This document shows, piece after piece, positions 24,926 through 33,602 of a stretch of DNA of 42,916 bases (the stretch's first letter is position 1; the number at the start of each line of letters is the position of its first letter). Source of the stretch: Sulfobacillus sp. (GTDB taxonomy: Bacteria; Bacillota; Sulfobacillia; Sulfobacillales; Sulfobacillaceae). Under the pieces are notes generated by a model. The model was not told the DNA's origin. It ran no database searches and was given only the letters and a program-made list of their open reading frames with translations. The stretch lies in NCBI GenBank assembly GCA_027343695.1, contig DAHWKJ010000095.1, positions 1 through 42,916 of the forward strand, in the 5' to 3' direction. Both the position numbers and the translations under genes were made by a program.

Positions 24926-26989
24926 CTAATGATCGCCGGCCCCTATCGCCTCGATGGATATCTGCTCTCCCAATAGGCGTTCGATGTCGCTGCGTATCGC
25001 ATAGTATTGCGAGTGGCTAATTCCGCTACGGGCTATCACATGCATGGTATCGTGGAGTTGATCCAAGTGAGTACCCTTCAACCCTTTGGTTTCAATGTAT
25101 TGGGACAAGGGGCATTTTGCCTCAACAAACTGCACCAGTACTTCGGGTAACGGGGTCAAGGCTCTAAGTTGTGAGTGCCAAAGAATGCTGGCGGCGAAAG
25201 CTCCTAGAGCCGTCTTGGGCTCTCTGCCATCGATATCCATACGAAATTGCTTCATCCATGGCATCAAAGCTTCTTGGGGCATGGGACGCGATATCCAGTA
25301 CCCTTGAGCATAATCCGCGCCGAGGATGGAGGCTGCTTCTAGCAATGCGGCATGTTCAACCCCTTCTACCGTGACAACCGAGTCCAAGTCGTGACCCAGA
25401 CTCGTCAAATGGTGAATGAATTCGAGGGCCTTTCGGGGATTTGCCTGGAGATGTCTGACCAATCCTTGGTCAATCTTGACTTCGTCAAATTTGATTCGGC
25501 CCATCCGAACGAGGGAGCTGTAACCCGATCCCAAATCGTCTTGTGCTAACCGAATCCCTAATCGTTTAAGATCGGCCATCCCTTGGGCCGTATCCGCCAC
25601 ACTACGGTCGTCGGTTTCTAAGAGCTCCAATGTTAACCGTGCCGGATCGGTGTGTGTGGTCTCCAACCATTGCTTGATCTCTCGGATATAGGCTAATTGA
25701 CCAATGCCAGCAGGAGGAAAGTTTACCGATATCCCCAGAACTGAGGGAGATTGCCATGTGTGTAGGGCTTTTAATGCCTGACCCAACCCTTTGGTGAAAA
25801 GGGTTAGCAATTCCTTTTGGCCGAAGGAAGGAAGAAATTCATTGGGTGGTACGATTCGGCCGCTAGGTTCTCGGAGTCTTGCCAATGCCTCTACCTTATC
25901 TAGTGTATGGGTCTTGAGATTGACGACGGGTTGATAATACATCACGAGTCCTTGATCTTGTAACAGATTCCGGTAGGCTTGTCTTTGATGGTGACTAATA
26001 ATCGGTTGATTTTGGAGAGATTGCGATGTAATGACACCGAGGAGCTCTTGAACGCGAGATAAAAAGACCTCACGTTCGGTCCCCGAAAAGTACCCTGGTA
26101 AGCGGTGACACATGAGGCACAACGCATGGGTTTCCCCGTCACGGTCTTTAAGCGGCAGCGTGACCCCGGACCGCACGCCATGGTGTTCGAGTACCTGATG
26201 CCAGGCTGTAGGAATATCGGACAGCAAATAATTGTCCACGACGACCGTTGTGCCAGTGGCCCAAGCCCGTACCATAGCGTGCTCGGTGGGCGAATCCTCT
26301 AAGTGAACCGCGTGCACCAGGTCTCCACTCTGATGGTCAAGAAAGTGTGCTACCAAGTCGCCCTCATATCGTTCGATCTGAAATCGACCGCTACGGTCTG
26401 GTCGGAGGATGACCACAGCCTGCATTTCGTACAATGCCGCAAGTTCACTGAGAGCCGTTCCGATGATGTCTGAAGCGGGTTCCCTCTCCTGTAACGCCTG
26501 TTCGATGTGGGTCAATACGGCGGTTTGTTGTTGCCCCACGGTCTGCATGGCGATTAGTTGTCCCGAAAGATCTTCTAAAATCCGGTGATACAAAAAGATG
26601 CGGACCTTATCGCGATCAGACCGGTTCTCAAAGTACCGTGCGACGCCTTCGATGATCAGTTTCGTTTGGAGCTGGTAAGCCCGAGACAGGATTGTGACCG
26701 TCAGGCCAATCATGCCATGGATACGGCCCACATGGTGTGCTGCTTCACCCAATTCTTCATCCGTCATGTTGGGATCCGTCAGTTGCAATAGATGGTCCGA
26801 TTGACGGGCTTTGAGGTGGAGAAACTCTTTTGGGCTCAGTCGGTCTATGAACGTACTGGTATCCGGTTCCTCACTGAGATGGGAATAGAATTGGGTAATG
26901 AACTCTTTCGAAAAATATCGACCAAAACTCTTTAACTCTAGTTTCGTGCTTTCGGTTAACCGCGATACCTGATCCGAGGTGTTCGTCAT
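24926..26989 (-). CDS. Globin-sensor GAF-EAL cyclic-di-GMP phosphodiesterase with CZB-like C-terminal domain
   Basis: A 687-residue signalling protein. Residues ~5-150 form a globin-type sensor, with HVGRIHGMIGL (His93) as the likely proximal haem ligand and a following Y-Q-L helix. Residues ~165-325 match a GAF domain. Residues ~345-585 are an EAL domain with all key positions: E369 (VEALARLR), N425 (SVNFPP), E457, DD486-487 (AQDDLGSGYSSL), K507 (DEVKIDQ), E544 (VEGVE) and Q564 (YAQGYWISRP), so hydrolysis of cyclic-di-GMP is expected. The last ~85 residues carry H607, C628 and H648/H652 in a CZB-like zinc-binding pattern. AGGAG is 6 bases before ATG 26989. Oxygen or redox would tune c-di-GMP levels. 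Confidence 0.85.
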   Translation of the reverse strand: MTNTSDQVSRLTESTKLELKSFGRYFSKEFITQFYSHLSEEPDTSTFIDRLSPKEFLHLKARQSDHLLQLTDPNMTDEELGEAAHHVGRIHGMIGLTVTILSRAYQLQTKLIIEGVARYFENRSDRDKVRIFLYHRILEDLSGQLIAMQTVGQQQTAVLTHIEQALQEREPASDIIGTALSELAALYEMQAVVILRPDRSGRFQIERYEGDLVAHFLDHQSGDLVHAVHLEDSPTEHAMVRAWATGTTVVVDNYLLSDIPTAWHQVLEHHGVRSGVTLPLKDRDGETHALCLMCHRLPGYFSGTEREVFLSRVQELLGVITSQSLQNQPIISHHQRQAYRNLLQDQGLVMYYQPVVNLKTHTLDKVEALARLREPSGRIVPPNEFLPSFGQKELLTLFTKGLGQALKALHTWQSPSVLGISVNFPPAGIGQLAYIREIKQWLETTHTDPARLTLELLETDDRSVADTAQGMADLKRLGIRLAQDDLGSGYSSLVRMGRIKFDEVKIDQGLVRHLQANPRKALEFIHHLTSLGHDLDSVVTVEGVEHAALLEAASILGADYAQGYWISRPMPQEALMPWMKQFRMDIDGREPKTALGAFAASILWHSQLRALTPLPEVLVQFVEAKCPLSQYIETKGLKGTHLDQLHDTMHVIARSGISHSQYYAIRSDIERLLGEQISIEAIGAGDH

Positions 26990-26995
26990 GCGCAT

Positions 26996-27345
26996 CTCCT
27001 GACCGCAGAGAGACTGGTTAATCCCTCTACTTGCTGTACGTACCTTATGTTAGATGTTCGCATTGAATGGTGACCCACGCCTTCATATCGCTGGAACCTC
27101 AGAGGTCACTCCTGTTCCTAAAACGATAAGGACAAGGCAATCATTCGATTGTTCTAATCTAGTTCTACGCGGCCAACCAGAAATCCTTGTAACGGTCCTA
27201 ACAAATAATAGCAGGGCGACCACAAATTGCCGGATATTTTCATCCCTTGAGCATTGTTGGGCACCACCGACGAGTCGCGCCGCGCCGTCCGCAAGTAATG
27301 GCCTGTTATAGACAGGGAAGGCCTCGGACCCACGCATGCATCGTG
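26996..27345. other. Intergenic stretch, no gene seen
   Basis: About 350 bases between the phosphodiesterase and the alpha/beta hydrolase. Short frames on both strands lack ribosome sites and recognisable sequence. A small hairpin (GGCCTGT ... ACAG) lies near 27300. Nothing else stands out. Confidence 0.35.
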
Positions 27346-28206
27346 TCATGCTCGATTGGGGGGACAACCGTGGTGGACCAGGATATGTTGGTGATACCAG
27401 TTAAGGAAGGCGGCAACGAGTCGGTCCGGTGCATCCGCAACCAAACTATGTTGGGCGCCGTGCTCGAATTGGATCTGGCCGTTTAGAAGAGTCTCTGCGA
27501 GGAGTGTGGATGATTTGACCGCATCGATGATCGGGTCCTCGTTGCTGAAAATCGCGAGGCTTGGGCAGCTTATCTGTTCGGGACGGAGTTGTCGATGTTG
27601 GGTGTGTAGCAACTGGATCAGAAAGGCCAGCGTGTAATATCGTGTGGTGAGAGGATCGCGGGTGATGAGGTCGGTAATTTGGGGATGGTGGGTTACCCCG
27701 CGAAGAGGCAACGGGAGCAACGGGTGGACCCGGCCGACCAGATGCTGAAACCGCCACAACAAACGAGTGGCCATGGGCGGCCAATCAAAGTGCAGGGCTA
27801 GGGCGGGGGAGGTTAAAAAGACTCCGTCGGGTTGAATGGCATGTTGGGCGGCGATACAGGCAATCAGTCCGCCGAGACTCTCGCCTCCGATTAACGTGGG
27901 CACCGGATACGGTGCGGTATCCCGAAAATGGTGCCACACCCGCGTGGTGTCGTGAACATAATCGTCAAACGATCGGATATGTCCTCGCACTCCGAAAGAT
28001 CGTCCGTGGCCCCGTAAGTCCGGTAACCATACGCGAATTTTGGCTTGGGCTAGCCTAATCGCTAACGGCACATAAAAATCCGAATGGACCGCTGAGGCAT
28101 GGAGAAAGAGTATTTCGCCGACGGGATGGGGCACGTCAATGGTGCGAATATAGAGCGATTGGCGTGCCGCCGGGAAGTAATGTGCATGCACAACGATGTT
28201 ATCCAT
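27346..28206 (-). CDS. Alpha/beta hydrolase, monoacylglycerol lipase-like
   Basis: A ~286-residue serine hydrolase with the alpha/beta-fold elements in order: FLHASAVHSDFY (~33-44) in place of the oxyanion HG, LPDLRGHGRSFG (~64-75), the nucleophile elbow GGESLGG (~107-113), the acid in SNEDPIID (~230-237) and the catalytic His in GAQHSLV (~258-264). The DLRGHGRS and SEDP patterns resemble monoacylglycerol lipase and lysophospholipase. The start is unclear: ATG 28206 is used, but GTG 28257 is in frame; neither has a good ribosome site. It follows a class II aldolase gene with a small gap, so both may be in one transcript. The substrate is unknown. Confidence 0.75.
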   Translation of the reverse strand: MDNIVVHAHYFPAARQSLYIRTIDVPHPVGEILFLHASAVHSDFYVPLAIRLAQAKIRVWLPDLRGHGRSFGVRGHIRSFDDYVHDTTRVWHHFRDTAPYPVPTLIGGESLGGLIACIAAQHAIQPDGVFLTSPALALHFDWPPMATRLLWRFQHLVGRVHPLLPLPLRGVTHHPQITDLITRDPLTTRYYTLAFLIQLLHTQHRQLRPEQISCPSLAIFSNEDPIIDAVKSSTLLAETLLNGQIQFEHGAQHSLVADAPDRLVAAFLNWYHQHILVHHGCPPNRA

Positions 28207-28314
28207 CGAGGGAGCCCGGGGTCTGGAGCCATCGCCCGACATGCCAGGGGCGTCCACACCTGGTGTCGTCGATCCCCCATGGTGTCGCGAACGGGTTTAG
28301 ATGCCGATGTAATG

Positions 28315-29394
28315 TCATTGCATGGGCACCTGGGTTTGGACCCGCCCCTCGAGTCTGGCGAGAATGTCTGCGAAATTGGGCCCGGTCGCGGTAATGCCGT
28401 GATTCCGGAGGCCAATGATGGTGCGTTCTGGATGGGGATCTTGGCGTAGCAGGTCTGCCATCGCGTCTCCCATCTCGACGGTGCCGCAGGGATAGTTAAT
28501 GGCGGTTGTGGCGACACCCTCGACCCACGCGTGAATGTGAATCATGGCACCAATGGCTGGATGGGACCGATAAATCCCCCAATGTTCCACGGCATCGACC
28601 GAGACTCGCAAGGGTTTTGATCCCGGCGATACCGACAATCGCATGGCTCCCATCGTGGCATCGTAGTCGGTTACGAGGAGAATATCGCGACTCACGGTGC
28701 CCAGTGTTCCTTTGTCCACCCCACTGGCAGACATCCAGAAGCGAGTCGCATCATGCCGTGCACTAAGGTTGCCATAACTAATTCCCCCAATCCCAAAGAC
28801 CCGCCGTAAGTGACGATAATCTTGGGGGGACAACATCGCATGCAGGGGATAGGGCGTAGGGAATAAATGCCATCGGGCTAATACCCGGCTCGCTTCTCTG
28901 AGTGCGGCGGTCACAGGCGTCCCGCGCGCCAACTCTGGAGGGAGGTTCCAATCGAAGTGATTGGTAATCACCAATCGAGAGGATGCTAAGGGAGCGATAT
29001 ACGTATAGAGATGGTCAAACCACGACGCGCGCGAGGATTCGTAACCGACTGGATAGCAGCCCAATTCTGGCGTGACGAGGGTGACGCCCGTTGGCGTAGA
29101 TTCCGCCCCGTAAATGAGGAGGTTTGACAGAGAACGCAGTAATAAGGGATAAATTTCTGCGACCGGAGAGAGACCTAGAGGGGGACCATTGACGAGCCCA
29201 ACCACAAAGACCGCTTGGGATTTCCTGCGAAACGGCCGAGGATAGCTGGGGTCGACATGATGAAAAACCAGTTGGGCGGCATCGGGATCGGACACCGCTT
29301 CATGTCCGGCCCTCATCATGGCTTCGGTCAAGCCCTGTTGCATGTCATGGAACCAGGGCGACGCCAATGGGGGCCCAGCAAAACTAAATTGCAC
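28315..29394 (-). CDS. Class II aldolase/adducin family protein with extra N-terminal domain
   Basis: A 359-residue protein. Its C-terminal ~200 residues form the class II aldolase fold: ISYGNLSARHDATRFWMSAS (~207-226) with the phosphate-binding N-L-S, HIHAWVEG (~289-296) with two zinc His, and LRNHGITATG (~330-339) with a third. The proton-shuttling residues cannot be assigned with confidence, so aldolase, dehydratase or epimerase activity remain possible. The first ~175 residues (SFAGPPLASPWFHDMQQGL, then VFVVGLVNGPPLGLSP) are not part of the normal ~220-residue domain. I start at GTG 29394, since GGAGG lies 8 bases upstream; ATG 29442 has no site. It is divergent from the radical SAM gene. 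Confidence 0.75.
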   Translation of the reverse strand: MQFSFAGPPLASPWFHDMQQGLTEAMMRAGHEAVSDPDAAQLVFHHVDPSYPRPFRRKSQAVFVVGLVNGPPLGLSPVAEIYPLLLRSLSNLLIYGAESTPTGVTLVTPELGCYPVGYESSRASWFDHLYTYIAPLASSRLVITNHFDWNLPPELARGTPVTAALREASRVLARWHLFPTPYPLHAMLSPQDYRHLRRVFGIGGISYGNLSARHDATRFWMSASGVDKGTLGTVSRDILLVTDYDATMGAMRLSVSPGSKPLRVSVDAVEHWGIYRSHPAIGAMIHIHAWVEGVATTAINYPCGTVEMGDAMADLLRQDPHPERTIIGLRNHGITATGPNFADILARLEGRVQTQVPMQ

Positions 29395-29582
29395 CGAGAT
29401 GACCTCCTCCTCGGAGTGCTCACAGCGCTCCTTATTTACCATACGGTTTTTCGGACTGGTGGGGGTAGGGCCCTGTGGTCCGCCTAGGGCGGGTCATTGG
29501 TCGCGACTTAGGGCGCATGGGTATCGTGCCGCGGTGGAGGACGGTACCATAGAAGAAAGCCGAGTCAAAGGGAGGGTTTACC

Positions 29583-30602
29583 GTGGATTCGTACGCTGAG
29601 GCTCCACATGTGGTGACGTGGGAGGTGACCCGAGCGTGTCAACTGCATTGTCGGCACTGTCGAGCTCGCGCCATCCCGCGACGCGATAGAGAAGAGTTGT
29701 CGCTTCAGGAAATGCTTACGGTTTTCGATGATCTTCGGACCCACTTCAACCATGCGCCGATTTTGGTGTTTACCGGAGGCGATCCGCTGGAACGCCCCGA
29801 TTTAGATGACATGATTCGCGCCGCCCGCTCACGCCATTTGGTGGTGGCGATTGCACCGAGCGTCACGCCCAAGTTGGACCGTTCCGTGATTCAGCGATGG
29901 AAACGCTTAGGGGTACACGCGGTGTCCTTGAGCCTCGATGGGATCGATGCCAAGACTCACGATGCGTATCGGGGGGTGGCGGGGACCTTTGCGCGGACCC
30001 TAGACATGGCGCATACAATTGTGGAAGAAGGATTGGCTCTGCAAATCAATACGGCCATTAGCCAACAAACGATGAACCAAGTCCTCCCCATGGCGAGTAT
30101 GGTGCAGTCGCTCAAGGTCACAAGCTGGGAGCTTTTTTTCGTGATTCCCACTGGGCGTGCTCGGGTTATCGATGCGCTCTTACCCAACCAGATTGAAGAC
30201 ATTTTGCAATGGGTTGCGCGATGGGCTCCCAGGCAATCGTTTCGCGTCACCACGGTGGGGGCCCCCCAGTGGTCTAGAGTCTTACATCAAAGCCAAAGCG
30301 ATCGTCCAGCGCGTGTCGTGGCAAGAGAGGCGCGTGGGTTCGCTTTTATCGACCACCGTGGCTTAGTGTATCCGAGCGGGTATCTGCCCGTAGTGGGTGG
30401 GGACCTGCGCCAATCATCATTTTCCGAGATTTATCAACACTCCGAGTTGTTTCAGCTCTTGCGTGATCCCGACAGGCTGACAGGATCTTGCGGGCATTGC
30501 CGGTATCGAGAGTCTTGTGGGGGATCGCGAGCTCGGGCCTATGCCATGACAAAAGACCTGATGGCGGCGGATCCTGGTTGCCCTATCACCACCATGGCTT
30601 GA
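29583..30602 (+). CDS. Radical SAM/SPASM-type protein, haem-biosynthesis-like (AhbD/NirJ relatives)
   Basis: A 339-residue iron-sulfur enzyme. The SAM cluster motif is CQLHCRHC at residues 19-26, FTGGDPLERPD (~63-73) is the SAM-binding GGE-like motif with D in place of E, and SLSLDGIDAKTHDAYRG (~115-131) fits the AhbC/AhbD/NirJ/MftC-type branch. The end has CGHCRYRESCGG and a later Cys in DPGCP, arranged as a SPASM/twitch auxiliary cluster region. These enzymes modify haem precursors or peptides. GGAGGG is 6 bases before GTG 29583. No haem genes or peptide precursor are visible beside it, so the substrate is open. It is divergent from the aldolase gene and converges on paaD. Confidence 0.8.
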   Translation: MDSYAEAPHVVTWEVTRACQLHCRHCRARAIPRRDREELSLQEMLTVFDDLRTHFNHAPILVFTGGDPLERPDLDDMIRAARSRHLVVAIAPSVTPKLDRSVIQRWKRLGVHAVSLSLDGIDAKTHDAYRGVAGTFARTLDMAHTIVEEGLALQINTAISQQTMNQVLPMASMVQSLKVTSWELFFVIPTGRARVIDALLPNQIEDILQWVARWAPRQSFRVTTVGAPQWSRVLHQSQSDRPARVVAREARGFAFIDHRGLVYPSGYLPVVGGDLRQSSFSEIYQHSELFQLLRDPDRLTGSCGHCRYRESCGGSRARAYAMTKDLMAADPGCPITTMA

Positions 30603-30659
30603 AAGAAGACCCCCAATGGCTATCACTAATTCATGCCAGTGAGGGTCCGTGCGAGCCCT

Positions 30660-31103
30660 TTAGGTAGGTTTCCAGGCCTCGAAGGGTTGTTGACAATTCT
30701 TGCAGTAGTAGAGCGAACGACACAACGTGGCACCAAAAATGCTGGATTGGTAGGTGTCTTGGCTCTGGCAGAGCGGGCATGAGACCGCATGAGACGGGTC
30801 TTGTGGGGGAGCGATGCCGAAGGATTGGAGGTGCCGGCGGCCCTGTGCCGTCATATCGTTTCCCGACCAGGGATGATCGAAGTCATAGGATACATGAGCC
30901 TTCATGGGCTGCAGTGCGGCTTCGGCTCGGTCGCGAATCCAGTCGAGTGCGGGACACGCGACAAACGTGGGGCGAAGGGTCACATGCACGCGTTCGTGCG
31001 TGACGATGATCGATTCCACCATCCCTAAGTCCACAATACTTAAATCAGGAATTTCTGGGTCGTTCACAGTGCTAAGGCGTTCTAATACCATGTCACGAGT
31101 CAT
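30660..31103 (-). CDS. paaD: Phenylacetyl-CoA epoxidase assembly protein PaaD
   Basis: A 147-residue protein. The first ~80 residues match the MIP18/SufT-like (DUF59) fold with VNDPEIPDLSIVDLGMV (~12-28), and the end has a zinc-ribbon pair: CPLC (~108-111) and the YYCKNCQQPFEAW region (~133-145). PaaD helps load or assemble the iron centre of the phenylacetyl-CoA epoxidase. It starts at ATG 31103, 15 bases after the paaC stop, with AGGAAGG upstream. It is the last gene of the paaABCD cluster and converges with the radical SAM gene. Confidence 0.88.
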   Translation of the reverse strand: MTRDMVLERLSTVNDPEIPDLSIVDLGMVESIIVTHERVHVTLRPTFVACPALDWIRDRAEAALQPMKAHVSYDFDHPWSGNDMTAQGRRHLQSFGIAPPQDPSHAVSCPLCQSQDTYQSSIFGATLCRSLYYCKNCQQPFEAWKPT

Positions 31104-31117
31104 TGGGCGACACCTTC

Positions 31118-31891
31118 CTACCAACCAGATTCTGGTGCTATGTGTCGGACGGTAGCCATTTCCGACAAGACTTGGGCCATTGCTGGATTGTGGCACTGGT
31201 CACGACCCTGGGGAGCGATGGAACCTAGAGCGCCAGGCCAAGGAATGTTCCACATTACGAATTGTTGATGGACGGTCGCCTCGAAGGCCGCCTTCATCGC
31301 CTCGGGATCCAGAACCGGCGATTGCAAGCTTTGCCAGGTGCTATCGTCTCCACCCCAGGTGAAAAGGCTCGGGATGAACGGCCAGTCTACCGCGATCGCT
31401 TGGGCCAGATGATCTTCGGCCACGGCCCCTCCAAAGGCCAAGCTTTGGATCTGGGTATGCACGTATCGGGTATGGTAGGATTCTTCCCGCTGAATCGACA
31501 AGAGCGCCGACGACAAAGAGGGGAAGGGGATGGTATCGAGGGCTTGGCGACGAATCTCATCGAACACTTCATAAAAGTACTGACGGGTGACCCATTCCGC
31601 CCAGTCTTGGCGCGGGAGGGTGACGAGACCTGCGGGATGCCAGCGATCGATCGGACGATCATAGACCTGGTGATCCGGAGAGGGACCGCCTAACCCTTCA
31701 ATGAGATGATAGAGCAACTGGGCATGACCCATTTCGTCTTGACTGATCGAACTCAACGCTAAATCATCCTCTAAATTTGGGGTTTCTGCCAGCCATTCCG
31801 ATCCTCGGTGTCCGATGATCCACTCATCATCAGCGACCGACGTCAAGAGCCATTGGATGGACCGGGCCTGAGTGGGGCTAAGCAATATCAT
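31118..31891 (-). CDS. paaC: Phenylacetyl-CoA epoxidase structural subunit PaaC
   Basis: A 257-residue ferritin-like four-helix protein. It has the PaaC traits: ADDEWIIGHRGSEW (~20-33), SISQDEMGHAQLLY (~47-60) with a DExxHA-like helix, and REESYHTRYVH (~135-145). PaaC pairs with PaaA and keeps it active but does not hold the reactive di-iron site. AAGGAGG lies 8 bases before ATG 31891, inside the end of paaB. It works with PaaA to epoxidise phenylacetyl-CoA at the ring. Confidence 0.92.
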   Translation of the reverse strand: MILLSPTQARSIQWLLTSVADDEWIIGHRGSEWLAETPNLEDDLALSSISQDEMGHAQLLYHLIEGLGGPSPDHQVYDRPIDRWHPAGLVTLPRQDWAEWVTRQYFYEVFDEIRRQALDTIPFPSLSSALLSIQREESYHTRYVHTQIQSLAFGGAVAEDHLAQAIAVDWPFIPSLFTWGGDDSTWQSLQSPVLDPEAMKAAFEATVHQQFVMWNIPWPGALGSIAPQGRDQCHNPAMAQVLSEMATVRHIAPESGW

Positions 31892-31893
31892 GA

Positions 31894-32241
31894 TTACGAC
31901 CTCCTTGGTGGCGTCATGTCTAGCGCCACCTCTTCAATGGTCTGCGCCTGGGCCTTAAACTGTTTCCAGATGGGGGCATTGTCATAGCCGCTGGGGAGAC
32001 GATACGCTTTATTCGTTCGATCCCCCAACATGAGGGGATCGTGCTGCCGGGCGGAGAATATCGAGGTACGAGGCACGACCCACAGATCGAATACCGCGTC
32101 CCGACGAAAATATGTTTCTCGGGCCAGTAATAATGCCAGTGTGGCAGACGCCGCTCGTACACTCCCCACATGAGTGGGAAAACTTAAGGCATCGTGCTGA
32201 CCAAAGACTTCATAAACTGGGCTGTCCATGACAGATCCCAT
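31894..32241 (-). CDS. paaB: Phenylacetyl-CoA epoxidase subunit PaaB
   Basis: A 115-residue protein with the PaaB pattern: VYEVFGQHDALSFPTHVGSV (~9-28), LLLARETYFRRDAVFDLWVV (~38-57). PaaB bridges PaaAC heterodimers in the complex. It begins at ATG 32241 (an ATG at 32229 would remove four residues); AGGA lies 12 bases upstream. The stop is followed two bases later by the paaC stop-to-start arrangement, so the cluster is tightly packed. Confidence 0.9.
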   Translation of the reverse strand: MGSVMDSPVYEVFGQHDALSFPTHVGSVRAASATLALLLARETYFRRDAVFDLWVVPRTSIFSARQHDPLMLGDRTNKAYRLPSGYDNAPIWKQFKAQAQTIEEVALDMTPPRRS

Positions 32242-32269
32242 GGGATCGCACCGTCCTTTGCCTAGATGG

Positions 32270-33463
32270 TTAGAGAGTAGCGCTCAGGTCGCAATGGGTA
32301 GCATGCGCGGTCAATGTGGCTTGGCGTGCCCAGGCTAAGCCTTCTTGAGCGCCGCGGCGTAGGGCCAGCCGGGTTTGAGACATGGGCCCTGTATTGTGAT
32401 GCACCATTTCGTTAAAGGCATCCCAATCGGGATCGGTATAATGCCAGTAATGGGGATGATCGAGGTCCCGGTGGAGATCAGGGTCGGGCAGGGTCATGCC
32501 GAGCGCTCGGATACGTGGTACGTAGCGCGCGAGGAACTTTTGCCGCAATTCCTCGTTGGTCATGGTACGAATGCGATACTCCAACATGCGGCGCGATTGG
32601 GTTCCCATTTCTCTCGGACCAAAAAAGAACATCATGGCAGGCCACCAACGATTGATAGCCTGTTGCAACATGTCGCGTTGTGCAGCGGTACCTGACGCCA
32701 GCGCCAAGACAACAGATTCTCCACATTGCATATGAAAACTCTCTTCGGCCACGATGCGCTTGAGCATCCGTGCATAGGGGGCATACGAGCTCGCTAGGAG
32801 CATAGCTTGCGTGATGATGGCTCCCCCATCCACCAGAAAGCCTATGACGCCGGCGTCAGCCCAGGTGGGGGCGGGCATATGAAACACATTGTGAAACTTC
32901 ACGCGACCTTCCACGATGTCTTCTAATAACGCTTCGCGACCGCGCCCATAGGGGGCGCTGAGATCCTCGGCGAGTCGCAAGAGCATCTGTCCATGGCCGA
33001 TTTCATCTTGAATCTTAGCATTGAGCGCCAATTTGCGACGAATGGTGGGGGCGTATTTCACCCATTCTTTCTCCGGGTAGGCCCCCATGATTTCACTGAC
33101 AGCATGCATGTGAATTTGTTTAATGAGCAGTTGGCGATAATCGTCAGGCATCCAATCCGTCGCCTCGATTTTGTTTCCACGAGCGATGTGTTCTATAAAT
33201 GCTTCATGAGACTGATTGAGACGAGTCATCGAAGTGTTTACTCCTTTCTGGGACCGGACAGCCTCTGGCCGAGCAATGCTTCCTATGCGACTCAGTTTGG
33301 ACCGCCAACGTTCGCTGCGGGCTAAAGAGTATTGGCCCTGGAGAATCCAACCGTCTAAGATTTGGCTGAGTCGTAATACTTCCGGATGCGTGAGGTATTG
33401 ATAACGAATCACGGCGCGGTCTAGTCGGTGGCGCCAATATGACCGCACAAGCCTTTTTATCAT
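32270..33463 (-). CDS. paaA: Phenylacetyl-CoA epoxidase catalytic subunit PaaA, with N-terminal extension
   Basis: The core, from about residue 80, is a normal PaaA: HIARGNKIEATDWMPDDYR (~87-105), KIQDEIGHGQML (~147-158) and AEESFHMQCGE (~230-240) hold the di-iron Glu and His ligands, and HYWHYTDPDWDAF is near the end. It inserts oxygen into phenylacetyl-CoA to give the ring epoxide. The start at ATG 33463 has GAGGAGGGG 6 bases upstream and makes a 397-residue protein. That is ~78 residues longer than usual: a basic, helix-rich extension with an Arg-rich beginning. A second possible start at ATG 33229 (GGAG 11 bases upstream) would give a family-length 319-residue protein. Both may be used. 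Confidence 0.9.
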   Translation of the reverse strand: MIKRLVRSYWRHRLDRAVIRYQYLTHPEVLRLSQILDGWILQGQYSLARSERWRSKLSRIGSIARPEAVRSQKGVNTSMTRLNQSHEAFIEHIARGNKIEATDWMPDDYRQLLIKQIHMHAVSEIMGAYPEKEWVKYAPTIRRKLALNAKIQDEIGHGQMLLRLAEDLSAPYGRGREALLEDIVEGRVKFHNVFHMPAPTWADAGVIGFLVDGGAIITQAMLLASSYAPYARMLKRIVAEESFHMQCGESVVLALASGTAAQRDMLQQAINRWWPAMMFFFGPREMGTQSRRMLEYRIRTMTNEELRQKFLARYVPRIRALGMTLPDPDLHRDLDHPHYWHYTDPDWDAFNEMVHHNTGPMSQTRLALRRGAQEGLAWARQATLTAHATHCDLSATL

Positions 33464-33602
33464 GAAGTTCCCCTCCTCGATGCCTCGGGTGCTCACTACA
33501 ATTTCGGACGATCGGAGGGCTGACGGCGTTCTCGCATAACGAGTATGTCATTTCACTATATAAACCTCCGGATCGATAAAATAGGGCCGAGTGGTCCTTC
33601 TT

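Noticed and set aside
27083..27367. Minus-strand frame upstream of the alpha/beta hydrolase
   Set aside because: It overlaps the end of the hydrolase region and shows no family pattern.
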